Notes: generated by a model not told the origin, from the letters alone. A stretch of DNA of 64,000 nucleotides from an uncultured Corynebacterium sp. (GCF_946222985.1 NZ_CAMIFY010000001.1:1-64000); one strand, 5' to 3'; shown: positions 19,057 through 27,604, counted from the first letter of the stretch. Program-made: numbers and translations.

Positions 19057-19518
19057 GTGAACGACGATGCGTACGGGTCCGGCAACGGGACCTCCGGCTC
19101 CGGCGACCCCGACCACGCGGAGGCCGGCGGCACCGACGACTTCCGCAGCGTCTCCGACGCGGAATTCCGCGCCCTGACCCGCAGCTTGGAATCCACCGGC
19201 CAATCGGCGCCGAGCGTGCCGCTGATCATCGCCGCCGGCGTCATCGTCGCGCTGACGGCGCTGTCGGTCATGTACTCCTGGCCGCTGTGGACGACGATCC
19301 TGTTCGTCATCCTGCTCGCCGTCGTCGCCGCCCTCGGTTTCCTGCGCCGCCCGCCGGTCGCGCCGCTGGAGCTGACGGCCGGCGAACGCGAGCGGGTGCG
19401 CCGGGTGCTGGACGAACACGGCCTCCGGCCCGCGGTGGCGCTGGTCCGCGCGCTGTACCCGAACGAATCGGGCATCGCCGCCGCCAAGACCGTCCAGCAG
19501 CTGCTCGCCCGCGGCTGA
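19057..19518 (+). CDS. Small two-helix membrane protein
   Basis: 153 residues from a GTG preceded by GAGGGGAG. The N-terminus is a Gly/Ser/Asp-rich segment, then SDAEFRALTRSLE. Two hydrophobic helices lie at about 53-95, with few residues between them. The C-terminal soluble helix pair (ERERVRRVLDEHG and LRPAVALVRALYPN) resembles the short C-terminal helical domain of ribosomal L7/L12-like membrane proteins annotated in actinobacteria, but I cannot assign a function. It precedes trpS by 109 nt, and trpS has its own promoter. Confidence 0.7.
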   Translation: MNDDAYGSGNGTSGSGDPDHAEAGGTDDFRSVSDAEFRALTRSLESTGQSAPSVPLIIAAGVIVALTALSVMYSWPLWTTILFVILLAVVAALGFLRRPPVAPLELTAGERERVRRVLDEHGLRPAVALVRALYPNESGIAAAKTVQQLLARG

Positions 19519-19614
19519 GTCTTCGGGCGCGCCGGGCCATCGCAGCCGACGGCCACCCGCTGCACCCGCCGACCCGCCCCGGTGCCCGCCGAGATGATCC
19601 GCCGGGGGCCGAAC

Positions 19615-19620
19615 TAGACT
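19615..19620 (+). promoter_or_regulatory. -10 box of trpS, leaderless arrangement
   Basis: TAGACT followed by 7 nt and then ATG at 19628; no ribosome-binding site is present. Confidence 0.6.
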
Positions 19621-19627
19621 TTCGGGC

Positions 19628-20740
19628 ATGGCACACGAGCAGGCTCCGAACATCTCCACCGACTCCACCCCGGACGCCGCGGCCACGGCCGCCACGGACG
19701 CGGGCGCCGTCGCAAAGCAAGGGGAGCGCCGACAGCGCGTGCTCTCCGGCATCCAGCCGACGGCGGACTCGTACCACCTGGGCAACTACCTCGGCGCGGT
19801 CAAGCAGTGGATCGGCCTGCAGGACGATTTCGACGCCTACTACTTCATCCCCGACCTGCACGCGATCACGGTGCAGCAGGACCCGAAGGAGCTGCGCAAG
19901 CGCACCATCGCCGGTGCCGCGCAGCTCATCGCGCTGGGCATCGACCCGGAGAAGTCGGTGCTGTTCGTGCAGTCGCACGTGCCTGAGCACGCGGAACTGA
20001 GCTGGGTGATGACCTGCCTGACCGGCTTCGGCGAGGCCTCCCGCATGACGCAGTTCAAGGACAAGTCCGCCAAGCAGGGATCCGAGCACACCTCGGCCGG
20101 CCTGTTCGCCTACCCGATGCTCATGGCCGCCGACATCCTCCTCTACCGCCCGCAGCTGGTGCCGGTGGGCGAGGACCAGCGCCAGCACCTCGAGCTGGCG
20201 CGCAACCTGGCGCAGCGGTTCAACTCCCGCTACAAGAAGACGTTCGTCGTACCCGAGGCGCACATCCTGAAGGGGTCGGCGAAGATCTACGACCTGCAGG
20301 ATCCGACGTCGAAGATGAGCAAGTCGGGCGCCAACCCGAAGGGCATCGTCAACCTGCTCGACGACCCGAAGGTCTCGGCCAAGCGCATCAAGTCCGCCGT
20401 CACCGACAACGACGGCGAGATCCGCTACGACCGCGAGAACAAGCCCGGCGTGTCGAATCTGCTGGTCATCCAGTCCAGCCTCACCGGCACGCCCATCGAC
20501 GACATCGTCGCGGGCTACCAGACCGCCGGCGCGGGCTACGGCCAGCTCAAGGGCGACACCGCCGATGCGCTCGAGGCGTTCACCACGCCGCTGCGCGCCC
20601 GCTACGACGAGCTCATGTCCGATCGCGGCGAGCTCGAGCGCATCCTCGCCGACGGTGCCGAGCGCGCCCGCCTCGTCGCCTCGCGGACCCTCGAGCAGGC
20701 CTACGAGCGCGTCGGCTTCCTGCGTTCCGCCGCCCGTTAG
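19628..20740 (+). CDS. trpS: Tryptophanyl-tRNA synthetase
   Basis: 370-residue class I aminoacyl-tRNA synthetase that charges tRNA-Trp. The HIGH-like motif is in SGIQPTADSYHLGNYLGAVK, the KMSKS loop is exact (TSKMSKSG), and the subunit segment VGEDQRQHLELARNLAQRFN is typical. The N-terminal about 35 residues, before RRQRVLSGIQ, are a non-conserved Ala/Thr-rich extension. The gene order trpS followed by a YhjD-type gene and a D,D-carboxypeptidase is familiar from corynebacteria. Confidence 0.97.
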   Translation: MAHEQAPNISTDSTPDAAATAATDAGAVAKQGERRQRVLSGIQPTADSYHLGNYLGAVKQWIGLQDDFDAYYFIPDLHAITVQQDPKELRKRTIAGAAQLIALGIDPEKSVLFVQSHVPEHAELSWVMTCLTGFGEASRMTQFKDKSAKQGSEHTSAGLFAYPMLMAADILLYRPQLVPVGEDQRQHLELARNLAQRFNSRYKKTFVVPEAHILKGSAKIYDLQDPTSKMSKSGANPKGIVNLLDDPKVSAKRIKSAVTDNDGEIRYDRENKPGVSNLLVIQSSLTGTPIDDIVAGYQTAGAGYGQLKGDTADALEAFTTPLRARYDELMSDRGELERILADGAERARLVASRTLEQAYERVGFLRSAAR

Positions 20741-20742
20741 GC

Positions 20743-20765
20743 GCCGCGCGGGCACCGCCCGCGGC
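20743..20765 (+). terminator. Hairpin after trpS
   Basis: Arms gccgcgcgggc (20743-20753) and gcccgcggc (20757-20765) pair with a small bulge around a 3-nt loop, beginning 2 nt after the trpS stop. No T-run follows. Confidence 0.5.
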
Positions 20766-20869
20766 TTCCCGCGGCGAAGAGCGCGGGTAACGGCTCCATT
20801 GCTTTACGACGCTCACCCGACCGTCGCGGGGGCCGGGCGGTAAACTGGCCGCATTGACGTACGCCCGAC

Positions 20870-20900
20870 GGCGCCGGGTCCGATTCGAAGACCCGGTGCC
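20870..20900 (+). promoter_or_regulatory. Leader hairpin upstream of the YhjD-type gene
   Basis: Arms ggcgccgggtc (20870-20880) and gacccggtgcc (20890-20900) pair over 11 bp with one G-T wobble and a 9-nt loop, ending 27 nt before the GTG start. A TAAACT box at 20841-20846 could start a leader that includes it. It could influence translation; no known riboswitch is recognised. Confidence 0.4.
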
Positions 20901-20927
20901 GACCTACGACGAGAGCAGGTTCGCCCG

Positions 20928-21953
20928 GTGGCAACATCGACCCGTCCCGACCCGAACAAGACCGATCGCTACGGCATCGAGCGCGTCACCGACGACGAAC
21001 AGGGCTTCGTCGACAAGCTCCGCGCGAAGTTCGGCTGGTTCGACCACATCATGCGGATGCAGGAGCGCTACTCGGAAGAGGGCGGCAACCATTTCGCCGC
21101 GGGCGTGACGTACTTCTCCGTGCTGTCGGTCTTCCCGTTGCTGATGCTGGCCTTCGCCATCCTCGGTTTCGTGCTGCGCGGCAACGACGAGTTGATGCAG
21201 AGCATCCAGGACGCCATCACGGAAAACCTCAGCGGCGAGATGGGCGAGACGGTCACCTCGATCATCGACAGCGCCGTCGGGCAGGCCGGCGGAGTGTTCA
21301 CCATCGGTTTCGTCACCGCCCTGTGGTCCGGCCTGAGCTGGATGGGCAACCTGCGCATGGGCGTCACCGCCCTGTGGAAGCGCCCGATCAAGGCGGAGAA
21401 CTTCGTCCTGGGCAAGCTGCGCGATCTGATCCGCCTGCTGGGCATGATGCTCATGATCGCCGTCACCTTCGCCGTCACCGCCATCGGTTCCTCGGGGCTG
21501 ACGTCGTCGTTGGTCGAATGGGCGGGGTTGAGCGAGGTGCCGGGCATCGGCGTCATGACCACGGTCGTCGCCATCGTCATCGGCCTGATCGCCAACTGGA
21601 TCCTGTTCTTCTGGATGCTGTCGACCCTGCCGCGCGGCAAGGTTCCCCTGAAGGCCGCCGCCAAGGGCGCGGTCATCGGCGCCATCGGCCTCGAGGTGGT
21701 CAAGCAGCTGGGTTCGGTGTTCTTCTCCAACGCGCTGTCCAACCCGGCCGGCGCCGTCTTCGGCCCGATCATCGGTCTGATGGTCGTGTTCTACCTGATC
21801 TGGCGCATCACCATGTACGCCTCGGCCTGGACCGCCACCACCGAAGAAGCCCTGGCGACCGAGGAGCCGGACCTGCCGCCGCCGGCGGTCATCCACGTCC
21901 GCGCGGAGGCCGCCCGCCAGCGCGGCGGAATCTCCCGCCTGCTGCGTCTCTGA
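20928..21953 (+). CDS. YihY/YhjD-family inner membrane protein
   Basis: 341 residues from a GTG start. The YihY/virulence-factor-BrkB-type fold is visible: HFAAGVTYFSVLSVFPLLML in the first hydrophobic segment, about six transmembrane helices to residue 300, and SGLSWMGNLRMGVTALW. In E. coli YhjD has been linked to lipid A transport, but in Gram-positives the role is unknown. A lipid or envelope function is plausible given the neighbouring carboxypeptidase. The C-terminus is short and basic. Confidence 0.88.
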   Translation: MATSTRPDPNKTDRYGIERVTDDEQGFVDKLRAKFGWFDHIMRMQERYSEEGGNHFAAGVTYFSVLSVFPLLMLAFAILGFVLRGNDELMQSIQDAITENLSGEMGETVTSIIDSAVGQAGGVFTIGFVTALWSGLSWMGNLRMGVTALWKRPIKAENFVLGKLRDLIRLLGMMLMIAVTFAVTAIGSSGLTSSLVEWAGLSEVPGIGVMTTVVAIVIGLIANWILFFWMLSTLPRGKVPLKAAAKGAVIGAIGLEVVKQLGSVFFSNALSNPAGAVFGPIIGLMVVFYLIWRITMYASAWTATTEEALATEEPDLPPPAVIHVRAEAARQRGGISRLLRL

Positions 21954-21999
21954 CGCCGAGCCGGGGCTGACCCGGCCGTCCGGCGAAGCCGGCCCGGTC

Positions 22000-22014
22000 G
22001 ACCCGTTCGGGGTC
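22000..22014. terminator. Short hairpin between convergent genes
   Basis: GACCC/GGGTC arms around GTTCG, in the 78-bp gap where the YhjD-type gene and the carboxypeptidase gene converge. It is weak on its own, although neighbouring GC-rich inverted repeats could extend it. Confidence 0.3.
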
Positions 22015-22031
22015 GCTCCGCGGCCGGCGTT

Positions 22032-23396
22032 TCAGTGCCGGGAGGAGCGCCGCTGCCCGCCGGGGCGGCGCAGCCCCCACCAGCCGATGACGGCCAGCAC
22101 CAGGCCGCCGGCGAAGAGCACGGCCGCGATCTCGGTGGTCGACCGTGCACCGTTTCCGTCCTCGAGGTCCGTCGCCTCGAGGACTTCGTCTTCCATGTCC
22201 CCCGCGTCGAGCACGCCGGAGTCGTCCCCGGACGCCGGCGTGGAGAGGTCGCCGACCGAGGCCTGTCGCGGCGTCGCAAAGCCCTCGTCCAACAACGCGG
22301 CCGTCTGCTGCCACGGTCGGGGACCGTCGTCGGTCGTCGTATCCAGCACCACGGCGCCGAGCCTGCGGCCCTCGCGCTCGGCGACGCCGACGAACGTGTG
22401 CCGGGCGTCGTCGGTGAAGCCGGTCTTGCCGCCGAGCGCGCCCTCGAAGCCGGACGCCAGCAGCTGGTTGTCGTTCGACATCGTGAAGCCCTCGACGCCC
22501 GCGTCGTCGTCGCCGGGCATCTCCGTGAGGGCAGTGGCGCTCAAGCGCCGGTACTCCGGATCCGCGAACGCCGCCGAGTAGAACAACGCCATGTCGAAGG
22601 CCGAGGTGACCTGCCCGGGGCCGTCGAGGCCGGTGAAGTCCGCGATGCGCGTGTCGGTGGCGCCCAGTTCGCGGGCCTTGCGATTGACCTTGCGCACCGT
22701 CTCCTCGCGACCGCCCAACGCACCGGCCAACACCGACCCGGCGTCGTTGCCGGAGTTCATGATCAAACCGAGCAGCAGCGTTTCGACGCCGTAGTCGACG
22801 CCCTCGAGGATCCCCGCCCGCGAGCCCTCGATCGACGCGTCCTCGAACGTCGCCGTCAGCGTCCGATCGAGGGGCAGCTCCTCGAGTGCGACCAGCGCCA
22901 GCAGCACCTTCGCGATCGATGCCGGCCGGTAGCGGCCATGGGGGTCCTTTGCCGCCACGACGTGGCCGTCGGCGGCGTCGAAGACGATCCAGGACGACGC
23001 CGCGACATCCTCGGGGACCTCGAACCCGTCGGGGACGACGACGTCGCACTCCGCCATCCGCGGGCCGCCGGCCGGCTTTTCCGGCACCGGCAGCGGCTCC
23101 GGCGACGGCGAACCCGGGGCCGGGACCTCGGAGGTGTCGACCGGGGCCGGGGGAGTGGTCCGGAAAGCGCAGTCCCTCGTGTCGCGGCGCCCCGGATCGG
23201 GGCCGGTGACGTCCTCTTCCTCGCCGGGGGCGGTCGAGGCCGCCGATGGCGCGGCGGGCTCGCTCGTCATCGGCGCCGCGGAGGACAACGGGGCGGAGAC
23301 CGCGGGCGAGACCGCCAGGGTCAGCGAGGCCGTGACCGCCAGCGCGGCGGCGCGGTGGGCGGCGGCGGCGGAACGGAAGCGGGGCGAGTGGTTCAT
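22032..23396 (-). CDS. Secreted D-alanyl-D-alanine carboxypeptidase (low-molecular-weight PBP, S11 type)
   Basis: 454 residues. It trims the terminal D-Ala of peptidoglycan stem peptides outside the membrane. The signal peptide (AAALAVTASLTLAVSPAVSA) is at about 15-37. A Pro/Ser/Glu-rich linker extends to about 120. The active-site triads are RPASIAK (Ser160, Lys163), MNSGND (SxN) and LGGKTGF (KTG). A C-terminal hydrophobic helix (AAVLFAGGLVLAVIGWWGL) and basic tail anchor it. It is divergent from the deaminase-like gene. Confidence 0.93.
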   Translation of the reverse strand: MNHSPRFRSAAAAHRAAALAVTASLTLAVSPAVSAPLSSAAPMTSEPAAPSAASTAPGEEEDVTGPDPGRRDTRDCAFRTTPPAPVDTSEVPAPGSPSPEPLPVPEKPAGGPRMAECDVVVPDGFEVPEDVAASSWIVFDAADGHVVAAKDPHGRYRPASIAKVLLALVALEELPLDRTLTATFEDASIEGSRAGILEGVDYGVETLLLGLIMNSGNDAGSVLAGALGGREETVRKVNRKARELGATDTRIADFTGLDGPGQVTSAFDMALFYSAAFADPEYRRLSATALTEMPGDDDAGVEGFTMSNDNQLLASGFEGALGGKTGFTDDARHTFVGVAEREGRRLGAVVLDTTTDDGPRPWQQTAALLDEGFATPRQASVGDLSTPASGDDSGVLDAGDMEDEVLEATDLEDGNGARSTTEIAAVLFAGGLVLAVIGWWGLRRPGGQRRSSRH

Positions 23397-23507
23397 CGTC
23401 GGATGAGGCTACTCCCAGGGGAGGGCGTCCACGGCGATCGACTCGGATTCGGACGAGCCGAAAATCGGAATGGAACGGCAGGTGAATCTGCTATACGGTG
23501 ATCTGTC

Positions 23508-24686
23508 ATGCACAACTCACCCGAGATGAGCCTCGAGCCCCAGGTGGTCGAGGCGAATGTCGTCGCGGACCTTCCGAAGGTGGTCCTCAATGATCACCTC
23601 GCCGGTGGTCTGCGCCCGGCCACGCTCGTCGAACTCGCCGAAACGGCCGGTTACGAGGGGCTGCCGACGTCGGACGCCGACGAACTCGCCCGATGGTTCG
23701 TCGAAGCCGGCAACGCCCGCAACATGAACACCTACCGCGAGGCGCTCGATCACCCCACGGCCGTGATGCAGACCGCCGAGGCGATCACGCGCGTCGCCGC
23801 CGAGGCCGTCGAGGACCTCGCCGGCGACCACGTCGTCTACGCGGAGCTGCGCATGGCCCCGGAGCGCCACCTCGAGGGCGGATTGTCGATGCAGGACGTC
23901 GTCGACGCCGCGGTCGAGGGACTCAGCCTCGGCGAGGCGACGGCGTCGGAGGCCGGCCACGACATCACCGCGCGGCTGATCCTGTCGGCCATGCGCGACG
24001 GCGATTCGTCGGCCGACGTGGCCCGGCTGGTCATCGACAACCTGCCGGACAACTCCGACCACGACTACGTCGTGGCGTTCGACCTGGCAGGTCCGGAAGG
24101 CGGCAATCTTCCGCAGGCCCATGCCGAAGCGCTGAATCTGCTCCACCTCAACCTCGCGCCGTTCACCGTCCACGCCGGCGAAGGCGGGGGATTGGAGTCG
24201 GTGCAGGCCGCCGTCGTCGCCGGCGCCCATCGCATCGGCCACGGCCCGCGCATCTTCGAGGACTTCACCTCGAGCATGGACGGCATCGAGCTGCAGCGCC
24301 TGTCCGGCCACATCCGCAACCGCTGCATTCCGCTGGAACTGTGCCCGACGTCGAACGTGCAGACCGGCGTGGTCGACGGCATCGCCGACCACCCGTTCCC
24401 GCTTCTCGACGACCTCGGGTTCACCTGCACGGTCAACACGGGCAGCCGCCTGCTGGGCGGCACCACCATGACGCGCGAGATGATGATCCTCGTCGACGTC
24501 TTCGACTACGGCTACACCGAGCTGTTCCAGCTCACGTGCAACGCCATCGAGGCGGCGTTCACGGATCTGCCGACGCGCGAGCGCATCCTCGACACCCTGA
24601 TCTACCCCGCTTACCTGACGCTGACCGACAAGGACGGCGACGGCGAGATCGACCGGTGCGAGGAAGAGGAAATGACGATCGGGTAG
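23508..24686 (+). CDS. Adenosine deaminase homologue with lost metal ligands and an EF-hand-like C-terminus
   Basis: 392 residues, clearly of the adenosine/AMP deaminase TIM-barrel family (LPKVVLNDHLAGGLRP, VYAELRMAPERH, FTVHAGEGGG, HRIGHGPR, ELCPTSNVQTG). Retained catalytic residues are His30, His222, Glu225 and His245. Family metal ligands are changed: the first His of HxH is Asn28 (codon aat at 23589), and the Asp of the NTD motif is Gly312 (NTGSRLLGG). Asp of HLDG is Ala32. The last 19 residues contain DKDGDGEIDRCE (374-385), a textbook EF-hand calcium loop. It may be a pseudoenzyme or have a changed metal or substrate. TATACG at 23492 is a possible -10. Confidence 0.85.
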   Translation: MHNSPEMSLEPQVVEANVVADLPKVVLNDHLAGGLRPATLVELAETAGYEGLPTSDADELARWFVEAGNARNMNTYREALDHPTAVMQTAEAITRVAAEAVEDLAGDHVVYAELRMAPERHLEGGLSMQDVVDAAVEGLSLGEATASEAGHDITARLILSAMRDGDSSADVARLVIDNLPDNSDHDYVVAFDLAGPEGGNLPQAHAEALNLLHLNLAPFTVHAGEGGGLESVQAAVVAGAHRIGHGPRIFEDFTSSMDGIELQRLSGHIRNRCIPLELCPTSNVQTGVVDGIADHPFPLLDDLGFTCTVNTGSRLLGGTTMTREMMILVDVFDYGYTELFQLTCNAIEAAFTDLPTRERILDTLIYPAYLTLTDKDGDGEIDRCEEEEMTIG

Positions 24687-24708
24687 CCCGATCACCCGAT
24701 CGCCCAAT

Positions 24709-24748
24709 GACCCGGGGCCCGACTGCGCGTGCAGTCGGGCCCCGGGTC
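24709..24748 (+). terminator. Terminator of the deaminase-like gene
   Basis: A perfect 18-bp inverted repeat (arms 24709-24726 and 24731-24748) with a 4-nt loop gcgt, starting 22 nt after the stop codon. This is one of the strongest hairpins in the window. Confidence 0.8.
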
Positions 24749-24781
24749 GTTGCCCGGGCAGGCTTACCGGCCTCCCGGGAC

Positions 24782-24801
24782 GCCCGGGTCAATACCCGGG
24801 C
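24782..24801 (-). terminator. Terminator of the converging hypothetical gene
   Basis: GCCCGGGT/ACCCGGGC arms around CAAT, 19 nt beyond the stop codon of the minus-strand gene. Each of the two converging genes thus has its own hairpin. Confidence 0.6.
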
Positions 24802-24820
24802 CGCTACACGCCCTGGTCGC

Positions 24821-26080
24821 TCAGAGCTTCGTGGTGAAGCGGGCGGTCAGGCCCTTCTCCAGGCGGGCCCAGCCGTCGGCCTCGTCGTCGTACGGCGGCA
24901 CCGGCTCGGACTGCTCGCCGGTGTCGAGCAGGTAGTTGAGCAGCCACTGCAGCTGCTGGTTGCCCGCGAGGACTTCGTTGACGGCGTCGTCGCCGGCCCA
25001 GTCGGCCGAGTCGGCGAGGATCTCGTAGGCGCGGCCGAGCTGCGCGTCGTCGATGGCGGCGGGGCCGGCCTTGATGTCCTCGATCAGGCCCGTGAACGAG
25101 TACTCGTTGTCCGGGTGGACGACGGCCTCGAGCTCACCGGCGTTGGCCGCGGTGATGACGTCTTCCCAGGTGCTCAGCTCGGCGAGATCGTGCTCGTCGT
25201 TTTCGAGGAGCCACCGGACCATGGTGCGCGGCTGCGGGAACGTGTGGATCGACCCGTGGCGGCCCAGGAAGATCGGGTTGCCGTCGAGGTAGCAGCGCAG
25301 CGTGTACAGGGTGCGCCCGCCGATGGCGATGCGCACCGGGTCGATGCCGGCCCGCGCCCACACGGTGGAGTCGTACGGGTCGGCGTCGTCCGCGGCGGCG
25401 GCAGCGGCGGCGTGCTCCTTCTCCCGCTTCTCCTGGGCTGCGGCGCGGCGCGCGGCGATTTCCTCTTCCGCCGCCGCGATGTCGGACTCCGCGCGGGACA
25501 CCGCGTCGGCGTCGATGTCGCCGGCCGCGGCGACGGCCTTGGTGAACAGCTCGTCGAGCGCGTCGATGCACGAGTCCCAGTTGGCCAGGATGACCCGGCC
25601 GATGGCGGACCACTGCGCCGAACCCGAGCCCTGGAAGTGGTCGGCGCCGTTCTGCGTCGCCGCCAGCACCGAATTCGACGCGAACATGCGGTTGATCGGC
25701 GCGAGATCGGCGATCGTGCCGATGGAGCGGGTGATGTCCAGATCCCGGTCGACGGTGGAGACATGGGCGTAATCGACCTTCGCGGCGAGCTGGTCGGGCA
25801 ACCCGACGAGATCGTGGCGGTCACGCGGCTCTGCGACGACAGACGCGGGCAGCTCGGACTCGAAGCGGCGCCACGACGGATGCGAGGTCATGTCGTTGGC
25901 CGCGTCCGAGCGCAGGTAGGCCAGCATCTCGGCGGAGGAGCGGAACATCAGGACCTCGTCGCCGTCACCGAGCAGCGCCTGCCATTCGGCGTTGCCTTCC
26001 CGCCAGCTCGGCGCCCACAGGGTGTGGGCGGTGCCCTCGGTCAGCTCCAGCTCAATCGGCACGATGCCCTGCCTGGCCAT
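24821..26080 (-). CDS. Conserved hypothetical protein with a central coiled coil
   Basis: 419 residues, no signal peptide, no membrane helix; probably cytoplasmic. The N-terminal half contains LTEGTAHTLWAPSWREGNAE and DEVLMFRSSAEMLAYLRSD. The middle (about 205-245) is an alanine/glutamate-rich coiled coil (ESDIAAAEEEIAARRAAA). The C-terminal half has RTLYTLRCYLDGNPIFLGRH and WEDVITAANAGELEAVVHPD. It looks like a protein I know only as a conserved hypothetical in corynebacteria, lying between the deaminase and upp genes. Function unknown. A GAGGACGAACC ribosome site precedes the ATG. Confidence 0.75.
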   Translation of the reverse strand: MARQGIVPIELELTEGTAHTLWAPSWREGNAEWQALLGDGDEVLMFRSSAEMLAYLRSDAANDMTSHPSWRRFESELPASVVAEPRDRHDLVGLPDQLAAKVDYAHVSTVDRDLDITRSIGTIADLAPINRMFASNSVLAATQNGADHFQGSGSAQWSAIGRVILANWDSCIDALDELFTKAVAAAGDIDADAVSRAESDIAAAEEEIAARRAAAQEKREKEHAAAAAAADDADPYDSTVWARAGIDPVRIAIGGRTLYTLRCYLDGNPIFLGRHGSIHTFPQPRTMVRWLLENDEHDLAELSTWEDVITAANAGELEAVVHPDNEYSFTGLIEDIKAGPAAIDDAQLGRAYEILADSADWAGDDAVNEVLAGNQQLQWLLNYLLDTGEQSEPVPPYDDEADGWARLEKGLTARFTTKL

Positions 26081-26222
26081 GGTTCGTCCTCACGTCGTCG
26101 TATCGGTGCGTTCTTCGACTCCGTCTTCGCGACTTCGTCATAGCGACCCCGCCTCTTCGACGGTGCCGGTGCACCCGGAAGGATACCCGGCGGGCCCGTG
26201 GCCGTGGTCACCCCACGGGGCT

Positions 26223-27254
26223 TCAGCCCGTTGGACGCCAGTAGCCCTGGAACGGCATCCCGATGTTGGTGGTGCGGATCGGATTGACCTGCACCGGATC
26301 CCCGGCCTCGACCATCTGACCGTCGCCGATGACCATCGCGACGTGCCCGTCCCACACCACCAGGTCGCCCGGCAGCAGTTCATCGCCGCTGACCTGCCTG
26401 CCGACGGTCTGCTCGGCCGCCGTCCGCGGAATCTCCACCCCGGCCTGCCCGTACGCCCACTGCGTCAGCCCCGAGCAATCCAGACCGACGCCCGGGGTGT
26501 TGCCGCCCCATTGGTACGGGGTGCCCACCGCCGACAACGCCGCGTCGACCGCCGCCCGAGCCTGCGGCGTCGGGGCACCGTCGCCGCTCCCCGTCACGGC
26601 CGAGCCCGTGGCAGGGTCCGCCCCGGAATCGTCCCCGCCGCCCACCGACGCCGGTGCGATGCCCCGTCGCCGAGCGTCCACGGTTCCCGCGCGTCCGGTC
26701 GGCGCCGACGCGGCCGGTGTCATGGCACCGTCGGCTCCCGGCACCGTCGGGGGAGCGGGAACGTCGACGTCGGCGGTGCGCACGGACTCCAGAGTGGCGG
26801 TCGGGCCGGCCAACTCGGCGTCGAGCCGAGCCAGGCGCTCGCCGGCGGTGGTCATGGTGGACACGGCCGTGCCGCGCATCCCCGCCATCGCCAACAACGG
26901 ACCCGCCGGCCCGGCGCCGAAGGAACCGGCGGCGGCCGTCGCGCAGGACGTGACGAACTCCGCCGCCAGCATCGCCAGATCCACGCCGGCCGCGGCGATG
27001 GCCGACAGCCCCTCGGCCGCCGCGGCGTCGATGCCCGAGGCATGGCCGTCGACCGTCGCCGCCGACGTCGCCGCACGCGCCAGGTTCGCCGCCGCCGCGC
27101 TGCCCGCCTCACCGGTCCACCCGCCGGCGACGCGGTCGGCCGCGCCGAACCAATCGTCGACCTTCGGCGGGGCCGGGGCACTCGGCACCGGGGCGTCGAT
27201 CGTCGGCACCGCCGACGCCAGCATCGCCGGAATCTCCGTCAGCCCCGGGATCAC
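26223..27254 (-). CDS. NlpC/P60 endopeptidase with WXG-like helical N-terminus, no signal peptide
   Basis: 343 residues. The C-terminal about 120 residues are an NlpC/P60 domain: TPYQWGGNTPGVGLDCSGLT with catalytic Cys260, GHVAMVIGDGQMVEAG with His304 and Glu316. The Cys-His-Glu arrangement and 12-residue His-Glu spacing match mycobacterial RipA, so it should cut peptidoglycan stem peptides. Residues 30-160 are Ala-rich helices with a W-T-G turn (GGWTGEAGSAA) resembling WXG100-type proteins. There is no signal peptide. The GTG start overlaps the upstream gene's stop (GTGA), so the two are co-translated. Export by a type VII-like route is possible but unproven. Confidence 0.85.
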   Translation of the reverse strand: MIPGLTEIPAMLASAVPTIDAPVPSAPAPPKVDDWFGAADRVAGGWTGEAGSAAAANLARAATSAATVDGHASGIDAAAAEGLSAIAAAGVDLAMLAAEFVTSCATAAAGSFGAGPAGPLLAMAGMRGTAVSTMTTAGERLARLDAELAGPTATLESVRTADVDVPAPPTVPGADGAMTPAASAPTGRAGTVDARRRGIAPASVGGGDDSGADPATGSAVTGSGDGAPTPQARAAVDAALSAVGTPYQWGGNTPGVGLDCSGLTQWAYGQAGVEIPRTAAEQTVGRQVSGDELLPGDLVVWDGHVAMVIGDGQMVEAGDPVQVNPIRTTNIGMPFQGYWRPTG

Positions 27255-27604
27255 GCGAGCACCTCCGCCTCGCGCCCGAACCGCCCCGACGCGACTTCTT
27301 CATGGTCGGCGACCGCATCGGTCAACCACCCCAACGCCTCGGCCGCGCCATCGGCGTAGACGGCCAGCGCGCCGACCCGCCCCGACTGCGCCACGAGAGC
27401 CGACCCCAGGGCCGCGAAGAACGCCGCGACGCCACCGCCCGCCGACGACGCGGCGACCGGAACGTCGTCAAGCATCGTCGGTGATGCCGCGGGAGTGGCC
27501 GACGCCAGACCCCGCAGCACCGAGGCGGAGGCCGCGAGCGACGCGGGATCGACGGCGAGATGACTTTCGGGCGATGAGCTGGGCAAAAGAGCAGGGAAGG
27601 GCAT
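27251..27604 (-). CDS. Small EspC/ESX-like helical protein
   Basis: 117 residues, Ala-rich, with the pattern LAVDPASLAASASVLRGLA, then AAFFAALGSALVAQSG and YADGAAEALGWLTDAVAD. This two-helix layout resembles EspC-type (DUF2580) and related type VII secretion partners of mycobacteria. There is no signal peptide and no clear YxxxD/E secretion motif. AGGAGAACC precedes the ATG. Its stop overlaps the start of the NlpC/P60 gene by 4 nt, so the pair probably acts together. The family call is moderate. Confidence 0.65.
   Translation of the reverse strand: MPFPALLPSSSPESHLAVDPASLAASASVLRGLASATPAASPTMLDDVPVAASSAGGGVAAFFAALGSALVAQSGRVGALAVYADGAAEALGWLTDAVADHEEVASGRFGREAEVLA

Noticed and set aside
20870..20900. 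Fragment of a tRNA gene (T-arm-like TTCGAAG loop)
   Set aside because: No acceptor stem, D-arm or anticodon arm can be built around it; it is a simple hairpin.
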